NCBI GenBank assembly: GCA_002749535.1
Contig: MZZL01000034.1
Span: 164,485-228,484 of the forward strand
From: Apophysomyces variabilis
Lineage: Eukaryota; Mucoromycota; Mucoromycetes; Mucorales; Mucoraceae
Direction of reading: 5' to 3'
DNA: 64,000 nucleotides
Below the pieces are notes generated by a model, which saw only the letters and a list, made by a program, of their open reading frames with translations, had not been told where the DNA came from and ran no database searches. The translations under genes were made by a program, and so were the position numbers. Shown one piece after another: positions 1 through 12,405 of the stretch. The stretch's first letter is position 1. The number at the start of each line of letters is the position of its first letter.

Positions 1-1209
1 ACAGGTAGATTTTCCGAGGCAGTACATCGTGATACATTACTACAACGTAGATAATGCATTTCAATGACTCGTGTGAATTGTAAAAAAACAAGCAAAATAA
101 AAGAGTAAGAAATGTCAGAGACGATGATGGTATTTGATATATTTTAATGCTTTACAGTTCGTCATACGTTACATTAAATGTTCATGCAAATCAATGCTTC
201 TGCTCTTTTGTTTCAAGTCTTGAAGCTGGCGGCAAAGTACAACAACAATAAACATCTTGCGTACATTGCATTCTAGGGAAATTCTAGCAAAGACAGTAAC
301 AATATAATAAACCGAGATTTTCGCCATATTATTCATTCACTTTTCTTACTGCTTTGGAAATGTACTGCACAAAACCATACATTTACGTATGTGACACTGT
401 AGTACCTTGCAATCTGGGTCTTGGAAGATTCTGGTAAGGATTTTCTAATCCAGAAAAACGAGCGATGGCTATTGAAGCGTAATTTTAATGGCGAACAAAC
501 CGTTTTCTGTACTGAAGACTACCGGAGATTGAAATAGCCAACTATCAGCAAGAGATGATAATGAATTGTATATATTTGCATTTGCATTTCACTTCTTTAA
601 AAATGCGTCTGTGCCATGTAACCGGAAATTATGAATGCCGGAGAAAAAAATAGATACGACAACAATTTAATTAGACATACGTCTATCTCGCTTTGAAATG
701 TGTATTGCTTCTAATAGCAATGTATGCTACACAGAGTAATGTGGTCTGACACAAACGCAGATTCAAACATTGTCCTTGTTGAGTACGAACCCAAATCTTT
801 GGCTTCACTCGGGGACAATCTTTTGGATCCACAGCCCGACCAGCGCCGACTACAGGAACTGGTACCGCACACCTTTCTCTTTTTTTTTTCCTTTTATTGT
901 ACTCATTGTTCCATAATCAACAGTGCATAGCAAAGCGTTTCAGAGGTCCAGACCGGAATGGTTCTTTGAAATATCATTCATCGTTTAGCCATTGACTGAA
1001 TAGGTATAACAGAAAGCCTTTTTAGTCTCGCAAAAAACAGGAGTTGGCATCAACAACATGACGTATCGTTGTTCGAATTCATCCGGACTAACCATATTTA
1101 TACTAAACCTTGCTGGACAACATACACGAACTGCTTTTTTTTTGTTTCTCTCTCTTTTTCTTTTCCTACTATATAACAAACAGGCTTGCTCTCCCTCTCT
1201 CCGTGACGA
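1..1209. other. Intergenic / 5' region of the O-GlcNAc transferase gene
   Basis: No gene is secure here. One plus-strand stretch at 724-861 reads as plausible acidic coding sequence beginning at an ATG and ending at a GTACCG donor-like site. It could be a first exon of the downstream O-GlcNAc transferase gene, joined in phase to the TTTCAG acceptor at 1216-1221, but that intron would be about 360 nt, longer than its neighbours. The minus strand around 1000-1110 is also open without a clear model. The last 80 bases before 1210 are CT-rich, as is common in front of fungal start codons. Confidence 0.4.
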
Positions 1210-4200
1210 ATGCTCTTTCAGCAACATACCTCCTCTTCTTTTCCTGCTGATAAGCATTATCTGCATCATAAGAACGGTTCGAATTCTATTGAGGAGCAAG
1301 CCATTCAGTCACGAATGAATCCTGATTTGAATAGGCAACATTTTACTGTGAGTTATACAATTTGCAAAACAGGAGCACACCCGTATTGATCTCGTATGAA
1401 CTTAAATAGGCCAACCAATACCTTAGTCAAGATGATCCTGCTGCTTTCGCTTATTTCCAACAGGAGCTCATGGCTCATAATTTACAGAATCCTTCTTCAC
1501 AACCACAGCAGATCGTTTCAGTCGGCAACGCGGTTTCTGCTCAGTATTGGCAATATCAACAACAGTCTAACCAACGGCAGTCTCAACAACAACAATATAG
1601 ACCATCTATCATGGTGCCCCCTCAATCACCCACTTTAGCAAGCTACTATTTTGAAAATGGTTGGGTTAACCATTATTATGACCCTAAACGACGGCAATAT
1701 TTATCAAGCCGTGTCGATCCCGAGTTCCACAAACAACAGTACCAGCTTCAGGCGCAACAGCATCAGGACAATGCACAAGTTATACCATCTCAAACCACAC
1801 TTGACTACTCGCAACAACATTTTCAGTTAGCTTCTGGACAACAATTGCTGCAACCTCAAAATTATGCTGCATCTCATAACGTACTTCCACAACAACCGAA
1901 TAACACTGGACAGCTTGTGGCAAACTTTAATCAACGAATTAACAACAAGCCGATAGGCTCACGGCATCATATACTTCAGCAACATCACGATATAAATCAT
2001 CTATTGCAGCAAGGAGCTGGTTACTCAAGCATGCACAATGCGGTGCCAATGCAGCCATTGTCTGCTAACGCTGCAGTACCCGCTGCATCAAATCATTATC
2101 TTTCCGCTGCAGCCGCTGCAGCTGCCGCTGCTGCCGCATCCTCTGGTATTTCACAGCCGGCTGTGTTATCCCAACTGATGCATCCATTTGCGGGTGGCGA
2201 ATGGACGGAAGAATGGCGCGAAAATTTACTTCAGTATGCACATACTCTATATTCCACGGCACCACAGAATCCGGTCTTATTGACCCTTCTTCATTCTTTA
2301 CACGAAGCTTTTCCATCACATTTACCGACATTGCTCCTTCTTGCATGTGTTTATTACTCATACCAAGACTATCAATCATCACTACGTTATAACCATCTCA
2401 TCCTGAAGTACGATCCAAGTTACGTGGAAGCAATGAGCAACATCGGCACTACACTAAGGAGTATGGGCAGAACGGCGGAAGCTGAACGATGGTGGTACCA
2501 GGCGGTGAAGCTCCGTCCTGGCTATTGGGATGCTGTTGAGAATTTGGTAGGCGTACTATGCTCGACGGTGACGGTACAGGATGCGTCAAAGACCGCTCCT
2601 GATGATGGAACCAACAAGATCCGAGCCACAGACCAGCAGCAGACCTGCCCACGTTATAAAGAAGCGTTAGTTGTGTGCGAATTTGTTGAACAATACTTCT
2701 TCAACCAAAAGGAATACGAAATAGACGGGCCTATAAAGAGACCCAGACATTTGCCTGTGCATCAACTTCCTCGTCTGCAGAATTTGTTTTATGCTAAAGG
2801 TAACCTGAAGTACGCTCTCGGCGACGTGGTAGGAGCCCGCCGAGATTACGAGAAAGGGCTAGAACTAGCCTTTGGTGGTACCAGTCTTCTGGCTGTTGCC
2901 AACCATATTGCTCTCGCCTGCGGATCGACGGCAGCAATGGAAGCAAAGCGGTTTAACAAGATTCTCGATGCAGCATCCTTACCTTTAGTATTGTTACAAC
3001 CTGACAAAGCCATCCGACTACATCAGGTTGCGTTCGCGTCGACCGGTGGCGTCTTACCAGGATTGATCGGACACGGCAGTACACAGATGACAACTAACAA
3101 CGACAGCTCGCAGCAGGCCAACCAGACGACGTCTACTATATTACTTACACTCGCAAAGCTATTCCAAGATCTGATGAATCCTTCTTCCTCAGCTCTTGCG
3201 GCGGCAGCAGCAGTTGAAGGACGATCGATGCCAACTCTGGGTTTACTTTTACCTCTTTACTATCTAAGCTTGGCACTTCATCCAAGTCCTTCAACAGCGA
3301 ATAACTTGGGTATTATCCTGAGCAACATTCCGGGTGCAGCAGCTATGGTTGCTGTTAAATTACCCAGCGGAGCGCCTCAGCAACAGCAACTGACGGGTAC
3401 AATGTTGGCAATGCAGTATTATATGTATGGTCTTCAACTAGATCCCCGTCATCCGCATTTGTATACCAATCTTGGCTCTTTGCTAAAGGATATGGGGCAT
3501 CTAAACGAGGCTGTAGCTATGTACGAAAAGGCCGTGGAATGCAATCCTCGATTTGATGTTGCCTTGGCAAATCTTGGAAACGCCATCAAAGATATGGGCC
3601 GTGTACAGGATTCTGTACAATGGTATAGACGGGCTGTGGAAGTCAATCCAAACTTTGTGGATGCTGTTTGTGGTTTAGTCAACTCATTAGGCGGTGTTTG
3701 CGATTGGCGCGGTCGTGGAGGCGTTGGTGATGATCCAACAGTTGATGAATACGGACATTTCTTCCCGAGTATTGGTGATAAGAATGCTAGAAGTGGATGG
3801 ATCGGTCGAGTTGTCGAAATTGTGGAGAAGCAATTGGATGATGGCGCCGTTTGGGGCGCAGGTATTCTCAAAAGCAATGTGCCTCAGAGGAATCAGTCGT
3901 TGGGTGAGAGCTTAGTGGAACTTATTCTCAGTACGACTACTATGCCCTTACCAAACGAAACGGCGGTGACCGAGACATGGCGAAAACGACTTATTCACTT
4001 CACTGATAACGCGATAAAGAAGAAAAATGAAGGAGGTTGGCTCATTCGCCTTATCGAACGCATTATGAGACGCTTGCAGCGGAAGTGGTACATAGACTTG
4101 TACGGTATTACGGTACAAGGCAGCACTCAGTTCCCACCGGTACAAGTATCTCCAGAGACAGCACGAAAATACCAAAGACCTCTTATTCCATCGACATTGT

Positions 4201-5828
4201 CTGCTCCTCCCGTTCCTACAGTATTACCCTTCCATACCTTCACCTATCCCCTCAACACACGTCAAGTCCGACTGATTTCACATCGAAACGCTTTAAGAAT
4301 ATCACACACGACATTAACATCCTCATGGGTAGCTCAACATGTTTATCCTCCTCCACCACCGCCCGTTGCCCGCTTGAAAATTGGTTACGTCTCTTCGGAC
4401 TTCAATAATCACCCGCTTTCACATCTGATGCAGTCTGTATTTGGGTTCCATGATCGTACACGATATGAAGTTTTTTGTTATGCAACAACTCCTAGCGACA
4501 ACTCACCGTACCGTCAAAAGATTGAACGTGAAGCAGAACATTTTTTGGACGTGTCTAGCTGGTCGCATCAGCAAGTGATTGAAAAGATTGTGAATGACGG
4601 TATCCATGTGCTCGTCAACCTTAATGGCTATACGTAAGTCTTGCGTTTCGATTGTTTTGGTATGCTAGCTTAACTTATCCATACCAATAGGAAGGGTGCT
4701 CGAAATGAGATTTTTGCTGCAAGGCCTAGTCCAGTGCAATGTTCATTCATGGGATTTGCTGGCACGCTTGGTGGTGGATGGTGCGATTGGATTATTGCCG
4801 ATCCGATTGTTTGTCCACCAGAGATGGTTAGCTGTGAAATTTGGCGACAAAGACAGCAAAAAGGGCTGGCGTTTGGCGGTGATTTCGAAGGCGATATCGA
4901 TCCGGAAGAGGATACCAACGATTTCGAGTACACAGAGAAGTTCATCTACATGCCACATTCTTACTTCGTGAACGATCACAAACAAGGTTTTCGGGAGGAT
5001 AATGAACCAGGAAAAGTCGGGAATCTAGTAGCAGAGACGGATCCTGAGAAGCTTTGGGCAATGGAAGAAGACAAACGATGGAAGATGCGACGTGAGGTTT
5101 TCCCGAATCTGCCAGACGATGTTGTTATTTTCGCCAATTTCAATCAACTGTATAAACTGGAGCCATCCACGTTTCGTATGTGGTTACGAATCTTGGAGAG
5201 GGTACCAAACGCGATTTTATGGTTATTGAGATTTCCGCCTGCAGGAGAACAACATTTGCTTCGTTTTGCTACCGAATGGGCCGGGCCACAAGTGGCTCAA
5301 AGAGTTATCTTTACCGATGTTGCCCCCAAGCATGTACATATCCATCGTGGACGCGTTGCTGATCTATTTCTCGATACCCCAGAATGTAATGCGCATACGA
5401 CGGCAGCGGATATTTTATGGTCAGGAACACCTATTGTGACCTATCCAAAGTACATACATAAGATGTGTTCGCGTGTTGGTGCTAGTATTGCATTAGCTAC
5501 CGGCTATGGTGATGAAATGGTGGTCACTTCTGAACAACACTATGAAGAAAGAGCGGTTGAATTGGCAAGAGATCTTGTCTACGAATACCACACATCATTG
5601 AATGGCGAGGTTCAACGACGCGGGAAGGGTCCGTTGATCGATCTGCGAAAGCGTTTGTTCTGTTCTCGGGAGCAGAATAGATTATTTGATACACTTCGGT
5701 GGACTCGTAATCTCGAACGTGGTTATACCGAAGCATGGCGAAGATGGGTGACGGGTGAAGAATTCGAAGACTATTCGCAAGATATCAACAAACCTGGTTG
5801 CATTTGGGTGACGGATCCCGACGACTAA
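1210..5828 (+). CDS. O-GlcNAc transferase (GT41 family), TPR plus catalytic domain
   Basis: Exons 1210-1347, 1410-4633 and 4691-5828 give a protein of about 1499 aa. It transfers GlcNAc from UDP-GlcNAc to Ser/Thr of nuclear and cytosolic proteins. The N-terminal third is Gln/His-rich with an alanine run near residue 280. TPR-type helices lie near residues 375-425 and 715-810. The catalytic part starts near residue 1034 with GYVSSDF and HPLSHLMQ (the conserved OGT histidine region). Splicing of the 57-nt second intron recreates GYTKGARNE, and NFNQLYKLEPST, DTPECNAHTT and LWSGTPIVTYP follow. The start at 1210 follows an in-frame TGA at 1204. If the TTTCAG at 1216-1221 is an acceptor, the true start lies further upstream. 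ATG 1315 and ATG 1470 are downstream alternatives. It converges with PIGB. OGT is widespread in early-diverging fungi and mostly absent from Dikarya, which supports the placement. The N-terminus is less certain than the rest. Confidence 0.93.
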
Positions 5829-6401
5829 AACAAAAAGTCGCATACGCGCTTTATCCTTTCGTTATTCATTTCACTCATCCAAAACCTGATCCACACAAAC
5901 CGCACACACACACCCAGCGTATCATATACTTGCAGATACATCAAGCAGTTTATCTTTCCTTTATGTTTTTGGCATGATGTGCTTCTTTTTCTCTTTCCTT
6001 TTCTTTTACCCTCTTTCGTCTTTAGTAGCGTATTTTTTTTATGTTCCTTTTTACCTCTGTTAGTTTCTCACGGCTCTTTTACTCTTTTTTTTAGACAGTT
6101 AGATAAGTGTCAGGCGCAGAGAAGAAAAAAAGAAAGAAACAAAAAGGGAAACGCGATTCCATTATCGATTTCGGGTCCACGCAACCTCCTAAAAGTTGAA
6201 AATTATTGAGAAGTTTCTTTCTAACCGACAAAAATCATATCAACCAGTTTGTTTCAGTCTTGGATAGGCTCTTCTTTTCTTTTCTTTTTGTAGGGAATCC
6301 GGCCGCACAACCAAAATGAAATGGAAAAGTTAAGTGTCAAAACATGGTTGAAATAAAACAACATCGCAAGTGTGTATGTAGGACATGTAAGCCTTTAATT
6401 T
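5829..6401. other. Convergent 3' intergenic region
   Basis: This is the tail-to-tail gap between the O-GlcNAc transferase and PIGB genes. It is T-rich with pyrimidine tracts (5980-6090) and holds no supported gene. It should contain both 3' UTRs. Confidence 0.6.
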
Positions 6402-8456
6402 TTATTTTAATTCACGACAAAGAACGACGACGTCTCCTCGTCGCCTGGTATCATCATGAAAATGGCTATTGAAAAACCGCCGACATTCTTGGAATCCCTT
6501 CTTTTGCAAAGCATCAGCCACTGTACCATTGGATAACAGATGGTCAAACATAATAAAGTGCGACGGCCAACGCGCCATGCGGTTCAGTGAGGAAAGAGGG
6601 TCAAGGTAAAACTGATCGGCTTCATCGACATAATCGGCTTGTCCTTCCAAAGGAGGTTCACAGGTCAAGAACCACATGGTCATGTCAGGTCGATGCACGA
6701 CCGATTGCCAAGGTGTGGAATGACAAGGCATAAGGACGCCTACGGAGATATTGGAAGGTTGATTTCGAAGCCAGAGCATCGCATCGACTACCCCACGTTG
6801 ATGCCAGAGTGAGAGATACACGGCCATTGGAAGTTGTGTTAAAACAAGACCTACAAGAAGAAGGTTGCGGTACCGTCGTCGTCGCGAAGATAGTAGCTGG
6901 GAAAGACCATGGGCTGCAAAGATGAGCAATACGGGGAAGATGGGGTAGATGAATCGAAATTCTTTGTGGGATAACAGACTGTAAACCAGGACAACCCACG
7001 CCACAAGGTATCTCAATGACCGTATCCGTTGGGCATAGTTGCTCTTTTCATCCGACTGATACGTGTCTAAGAGAAGCAATGGCAGGAAAGTCGTCATGAT
7101 GACAGGGATGCCTTGGGAGAGATACCAATGCCAAGGATGGGATCCATAGAACAAGGAAATAGAGGCTAGCACATTGACCTTGAAAAAGTTAAGTGGAGCC
7201 AGAACAAGAGGAAAGAATTGGCCCGTGTAGATCTTCGTGTCAAGTAAAGTATTGCCGATCACAGCCAATCCACTGGCGAAAAACAAACGAATGAGAACAA
7301 GGTCAAACTCCCTTTTTGCCTGTTTCTCTTTGTCTCAACCTACACGATCAGCATAGCATTGGTCATGATTTGAAGGCGATAATTGGGAGTATGAATCAAC
7401 AATTGGATACCAAGGAAGGCCCAAATCAGACCATTGGTGGGTCGCATAAGACATGCCAAGGACGCCCATCCCAGGGCCATTCGAAAATGCCTATAGAACA
7501 TAAGGATTCTTATTCGTTTTATATGTCTCCTTTTTCCTTGTCCTCACCTAATGGTGCGTTTGTCTGCACCAAAGGATTCTACACCTGGAAATGGCCAATA
7601 ATTGAGAGCCACAATGGTCAGGACCATTTCCATGGCGTTCGAAAGCGTCCGCCCGGCCATAAAGAAATGATACCATGAACATAGGGTAAGAAAAAGCTAT
7701 CTCATTAAAAAAAGGAAAAAGAAAAAAGAAATTCAACATCTTAAGATTTAGCACTTTGGATGCCTCATGGAATTTCCTCGTGTGGGAGGGTTGGGGGGAG
7801 ATAGAGAGCCTGCTCAATGGAACGTACAATATACGGTGCAATGGCATCACCAACCACCTTTTTAGCCAATGTATAGGTTCCATAATCGCCTACAGCAGCC
7901 AGTATGCCTTGAATGTATTTCGGTAGGGATATCTTTTTTTATACCAGAAGAAAAAAAAAAGATATTCAGACAAATTCCCCTATTGCAAATCTCTCTTCCT
8001 TTTTCCCGTTTTTGTTTTAGTCGAATGCTTACCAAGAGACTAGTATGGTCCAAATGAAACCAATCCAACAGACGGTAAAGAAAGGCAAAGAAAAGAGGAT
8101 GTAAATAACTTCGAATTTGTCGTTGCCATTCCCAGGTAACATAGCCATAAGTAAAAAGAAATGGAGTTTGTTAAGGACAAAGATCCTATGATGCTTTAAG
8201 CCCGAAAATAAGAGAAATTAGGAAAATAAAAAGGATATCCATAGACCATATGATGGGCTACTTCTTGTGCCTGCCAGTATTCGTCGGGATTGTCATACGT
8301 CTTTGTCATGGTAACATTGATCAGGCGAAACACAAGACAAATCACAAACACGAACATACGTGATGTGCTGGTCGATCGCCGATCAGCCAACATCGGTAAT
8401 GATGTAGCCTTATCATCGATCGATCGTCTGCGTTGCCGAAAGGTAGATTCGGTCAT
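6402..8456 (-). CDS. GPI10: GPI mannosyltransferase 3 (PIG-B/Gpi10), GT22 family
   Basis: Exons (minus strand, 5' to 3') are 8456-8239, 8150-8033, 7932-7828, 7696-7548, 7490-7411 and 7327-6402, giving 531 aa, close to the usual 550. It adds the third mannose to the GPI-anchor core, using dolichol-phosphate mannose, in the ER membrane. Family landmarks are TKTYDNPDEYWQAQEVAHH near the N-terminus (the acidic luminal loop of GT22), GYVTWEW, a GRTLSNAMEMVLT helix, FYGSHPWHWYLSQG and HKEFRFIYP. Most of the protein is hydrophobic multi-pass sequence. Intron 1 has AT-AC ends with perfect minor-spliceosome signals (separate entry). The other introns are GT-AG, 57-131 nt. Intron 5 (7328-7410) has a GTATCC donor but no U12 branch site, and its acceptor was chosen because it alone keeps the frame. 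Family assignment is secure; introns 3 and 5 are the least certain joins. Confidence 0.93.
8151..8238 (-). other. U12-type AT-AC intron in GPI10/PIGB
   Basis: This is an 88-nt intron. Read on the minus strand it starts ATATCCTTTT, an exact match to the U12 5' splice site, carries TCCTTAAC at 8177-8170, an exact match to the U12 branch site, and ends TTTTTAC. The branch adenosine lies about 20 nt from the 3' end, within the usual U12 range. Removing it joins GG to T and restores MVYGYGYVTWEW, the conserved GT22 sequence. No AG is available as an alternative acceptor, because an in-frame TAA sits inside the branch motif and no AG follows it before the next exon. Confidence 0.9.
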
Positions 8457-8903
8457 TCAGTTGTGCCTTCTTAGAAAAAGGAAAGAGAGCGAACAAAATA
8501 GGCATTATTCATTCAGTCTCCAGCAAAGCGGCATTTCCGTGTAAAGTCACGCCGCGCTTTCCCTATCAACCATCACTCACCCTTTTTTTTGCCCCGCTCC
8601 AAACAGAAGACATTTGTTTTTATTAACAAAACAAGGAAAAAAAAAAGAAACCGGAAGAAAGAAAACAAACATTGCATGGAATGGAGAATATACAGTTGAA
8701 TGCATAAATAGAGAGAAAATTTTGCAATCTCTTTTACAAGGGAAAAAAGAAAAAGAAAAAGAGAAAAAAAAACAAAAGGATTACTTGAATCAACACGGTA
8801 GTTTTTAAGGGAAGAATAAGAGAATGATAAAGAAACTGTACCTTTTTCTTTCTTTTTTTTTGGTCTCTCTTTCTTTCTTTCTTCTTTCTTTTTTTGGGAA
8901 TTA
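8457..8903. other. Intergenic region upstream of PIGB, downstream of the Puf gene
   Basis: This gap lies between the PIGB start and the Puf stop, both on the minus strand. It is A/G-rich on the plus strand (8620-8780) and T-rich at 8840-8900. It presumably holds the Puf 3' UTR and the PIGB promoter. No gene is seen. Confidence 0.5.
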
Positions 8904-11900
8904 TCAGTTCGTTTTGATATTCTTTTCCATAGCAACGATTTCCGCCACCAAAGCTTTGTAGCCAGGACCTTGCAGATCGTCAAGTAATGGCAGGATCAGA
9001 TATGCCAACTGTGATTTGTCTGCTGCTGACACATGGGAGCTATGCAACACCTTTTGTAGAAAACTAGGTCCACGCACTTGTTCCGCTAGAATTTCTTCCA
9101 AGTTGTCCTGATCTAGCAGATTGTTCAAAATCATTCGCTGTGCTTCCGGATCCACACTTTGATTAATTAATTTCAAAGCTATTTGTGAACCCAATTTGTG
9201 CACTGCAAGCTGAGTTATTCGGGGCACAAGGCGATGGGCAATCAAATGCAATCGGTTTTGTAATACGGGCGCATCAATTAGCCATGAAAGTAACAACACA
9301 CCATTGGCATTCGTCGATAGGAAATCAATGTTTTGCAGAAAACTAGCAGCAACCAATAGCTAATCGCAACATAAGATCAGGACTCAATCGATAGAAACCA
9401 TGATGATGCTGGTCTCTTACCTGTTGATGAACAGTTGTGTGCTGATTTTCCAGAGTACCCCGTACGGCTCTCGCGCCGAACCGTCCCTGGGCGATCATTT
9501 GCAATTTTCCAACAATGGCATTAAATATGAACTGATTATGTGCTTCTTTCAACCGTAAGCAGCATTGCACTGCATAATTCCCGAATTGATCCAAAAGCAA
9601 AGGCGGAACATACGGTTGCAGATGGTGGCATACTAAATGAATCTACATAATTTTTCAAAAGTCGTTGATTCCTGTTCGTTAGATCTGGTTTCCTTTCCAA
9701 ACCGTGTACGAATTACCTGTTCTGCGGTTTTGACCGTATCAATGATCTTTTGTGCAGCCCAAGTACCATTCTTGTGCACACTTAGAGATGCCAGATGAGG
9801 TGCAACAATGCGGAGCATTTTCGTCTTCATTTCCTCGGTACATTTCTCGAAAAATCGCTGCACGACGGTATTACCAATATAATCTATACAACGAAAGAAA
9901 ACAGTTCAATCTGTGTGCCCCTTCCTAGTGATCTATCGTCGTACCGCTGCTAAGCTCAGCCATTTGTTCCAAATATTCAGAAGCAATGCTGTCCACTTCG
10001 CTCGTTTTTATATTACTACTATCCAGTTTCTTTCTGATTTCCCGCAAACGGCCCGTATCGATCGTGTTGTCTGCGCTTAACTCCGGTACTGGAGGGATAG
10101 AATCACAGTACCTCGAGCTCGACATTTTGAACGCTGCAAACGCATAACCCATCCATCAGCATTTTACATCGTGAATTTTGCATTTTGATCCTTACTTTCT
10201 ATCAAACCATAGGCTTCATCTTCAACGTCGAATTGCTGCATGATCTCCCATAAACCGTTCAACCATGCGTCTTCCTCGTCATCTTCCTCTCTATCTCCTC
10301 GTGCCTTCGAACCAGGGCTGCTTGATTGAGAAGTTTTCATGGGAGGAACCCTAGCAAATCCGGCTCGGACACCTGCAAAACTTTGGCCAGCAATTTCTTT
10401 TTTCACGAGGGCGTCTCGAGCAGCGACAGCATTCTCAACATGTTCAAAATTGACAAAGGCGCAGTTTTTGTGGGATAATACACGCACAGATTCCACTGCA
10501 CCATAGGGAGAAAACAATTGTCGGATTTTGGTCGGGTTCATACCAGAAGGAATATTTCCAAGCCCTAGCCGATCATGCAAACGAAAAACGAAAATAAGCT
10601 TAACAACATACGATGATTCAATGGCTTTGCTTACATAATGCGCGTGTGGGCTGTACAGTGTTTGTTTCAGGCAACACGGTATCCGCTCTGCCAAAGCCAA
10701 CGCGCACAATACAGCCACCTATTCGCCCACCGAGCCGTCCCAGCACCTCTTCTTTGGCCCGAACCGCATCTTCTAATTGAAAAAAGTTGACAAAGGCGCA
10801 TTCTTTTTCCAAGAGTAACCGGACACTTTCAATCGGACCAAAAGCGGAAAACGTCTTTGTCAGCGTCTCTACCGATATAGAAGCATCAATGTTGCCAATC
10901 CAAAGAGACCGTGCAACAGTCTGCGTAGGAGAACTGGTGGAAGGCATCAAAGGTGCATTATGACTACGAAGAGTGGGAGTGGATTGACTAGGATGCAAAT
11001 AGGGCTAAGTGGGGGTTGGAGCCCCCAATGGTTAACGCCATTTTGGGGGAAAAAACATCAGAAATGGCATTAAATATTTACCTCTTCTGAGCTATTTTGG
11101 GTTGTGGCTCCGTTCAGGACTGGATCTTTCGTTACAACTCGATCGGGAAATATATTAGCAAGTAATTCAGAATCACCAAGTGAGAGTGGAACCGTGCCTA
11201 AGGGCGTATTCTTATCAAATTCACCATCATCATCTCTTAAAGGTTCTAAAGGTGTTCTCTGTGTACGCCATAATGGTGGTGTGTGTGGATAGTCCATTCG
11301 GCCCATGCTAGATGCTCTTGGTCGATTCTGACGCGTGGCATAATTTTCAAACGGGGCGTAGGATTTCGTCATTGACATCGTACGCGTTCTTGCCGTTGCC
11401 ATTGGAGAAGACGAAGATTCAGGATACCTTGTTGCTCCATTGATGGTGTATGAGCGACTGCGATGTATGGATAAAAGAGGTCTGTTCGACATGTTGAATT
11501 CGGAGACACTATTGTTCGCACTTCCCACCAACGTTTGCTCTTCATCCTCAAGACCCAACGATCGCAATGTACGCGCAATGGAAAGATCGCTATCAACGCG
11601 ATAGAGTTGCTCCATGGACGAGGATGCAGATGAGGACCCATAAGCAGAGGATGTATGGTGGTGCATATTCTCTTCATTCCTATTCCATGAACGGCCAAAT
11701 ACGGAACTGTCAAAACCGAGATGCATCGGTTGCGGGGGAGGCAAATTAAGGGAACCAGAACGATGTCGACCAGCGTCTCTGATAGGCTGTAGAAATGGGG
11801 ATCGGTGGGGTATTGGTTCGGGAATATGGGCGAGCGAGGGCATTGTCCCTGCTCGGGCTCGCCTTGCAGGGCCAACGTTGTCATCACTCGGATTTAGCAG

Positions 11901-12177
11901 CTCTCTGTTTGTTTGCTGATAGGCTGCCGGTGTTGGAAGTGTTGTCGCTGTCTTTGTTCGCGAAAAACTCAGTGGCATTGATAAAGAGGGGTCTAGAACC
12001 TGGTCCAAATAACTCGTTCCTGGGTGGACATGGTCATTTTCTTCAAAAACGACGCCTAAATCTCTACATTGGGACGTCATTAAACATGTCCAACAGTGTT
12101 CGTTTTCAAGGTTTAACTTGCCTCGAACTAGCATAGGCGGCACCTGAATTATGACGAACTGAACCGGCTTCGTTCAT
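8904..12177 (-). CDS. RRM-Pumilio RNA-binding protein (Jsn1/Puf2-like)
   Basis: Exons (5' to 3') are 12177-12122, 12063-11082, 11004-10635, 10564-10196, 10133-9945, 9883-9717, 9642-9421 and 9359-8904, giving about 936 aa. The N-terminal 345 residues are low-complexity and Ser/Arg-rich. Two RRMs follow, each with recognisable RNP2 (SLWIGNID; ALWLGNIP, the latter recreated by splicing) and RNP1 (CAFVNF in both). The C-terminal half has Pumilio helical repeats, for example YIGNTVVQRFF, LSVHKNGTWAAQKII, LLDQFGNYAVQCCL and ANGVLLLSWLID. Members of this family bind 3' UTRs and direct mRNA decay or localisation. The start is a choice: ATG 12177 needs a 58-nt GC-AG intron (12064-12121), while ATG 12134 reads through it but yields an atypical Cys/Trp-rich leader. 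The first is preferred. The other introns are GT-AG, 61-77 nt. The region upstream carries GA and AC microsatellites. Confidence 0.9.
11005..11081 (-). other. Puf-gene intron with a GC-rich hairpin next to its acceptor
   Basis: This is a 77-nt GT-AG intron. Near its 3' end TGGGGG and CCCCCA are separated by six bases, forming a six-pair stem that ends three bases before the TTAG acceptor. GTTAAC just upstream is a reasonable branch site. Confidence 0.65.
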
Positions 12178-12364
12178 CACGTCAAAAGAACGAAGATTCC
12201 GAAAAGTGTAAAAAGGCAGTTACGTTTTCTTCTGTTCGTTTTTTCCTGCTACTGTTCTCTCTGTCTCAGTTATTCTTTTTCTGCCGTTTAGTTTAGTTTT
12301 ATTTTATAATACTAGAGAAAACTTGTGGGGTAAAAGCAGAAAAGAAAAAAGAAGGGGGAGAGGA

Positions 12365-12405
<41 letters not shown>

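Noticed and set aside
985..1299. Minus-strand 104-codon ORF near the window start
   Set aside because: It overlaps the well-supported first exon region of the O-GlcNAc transferase and has a low-complexity Lys/Arg stretch from the CT-rich leader.
7328..7410. PIGB intron 5 as a second U12-type intron
   Set aside because: The donor GTATCC fits, but there is no TCCTTAAC-like branch site near the acceptor, while a U2-type GCTGAT branch is present.
11369..11887. Minus-strand 172-codon ORF
   Set aside because: It is a second frame within the low-complexity N-terminal exon of the Puf gene.
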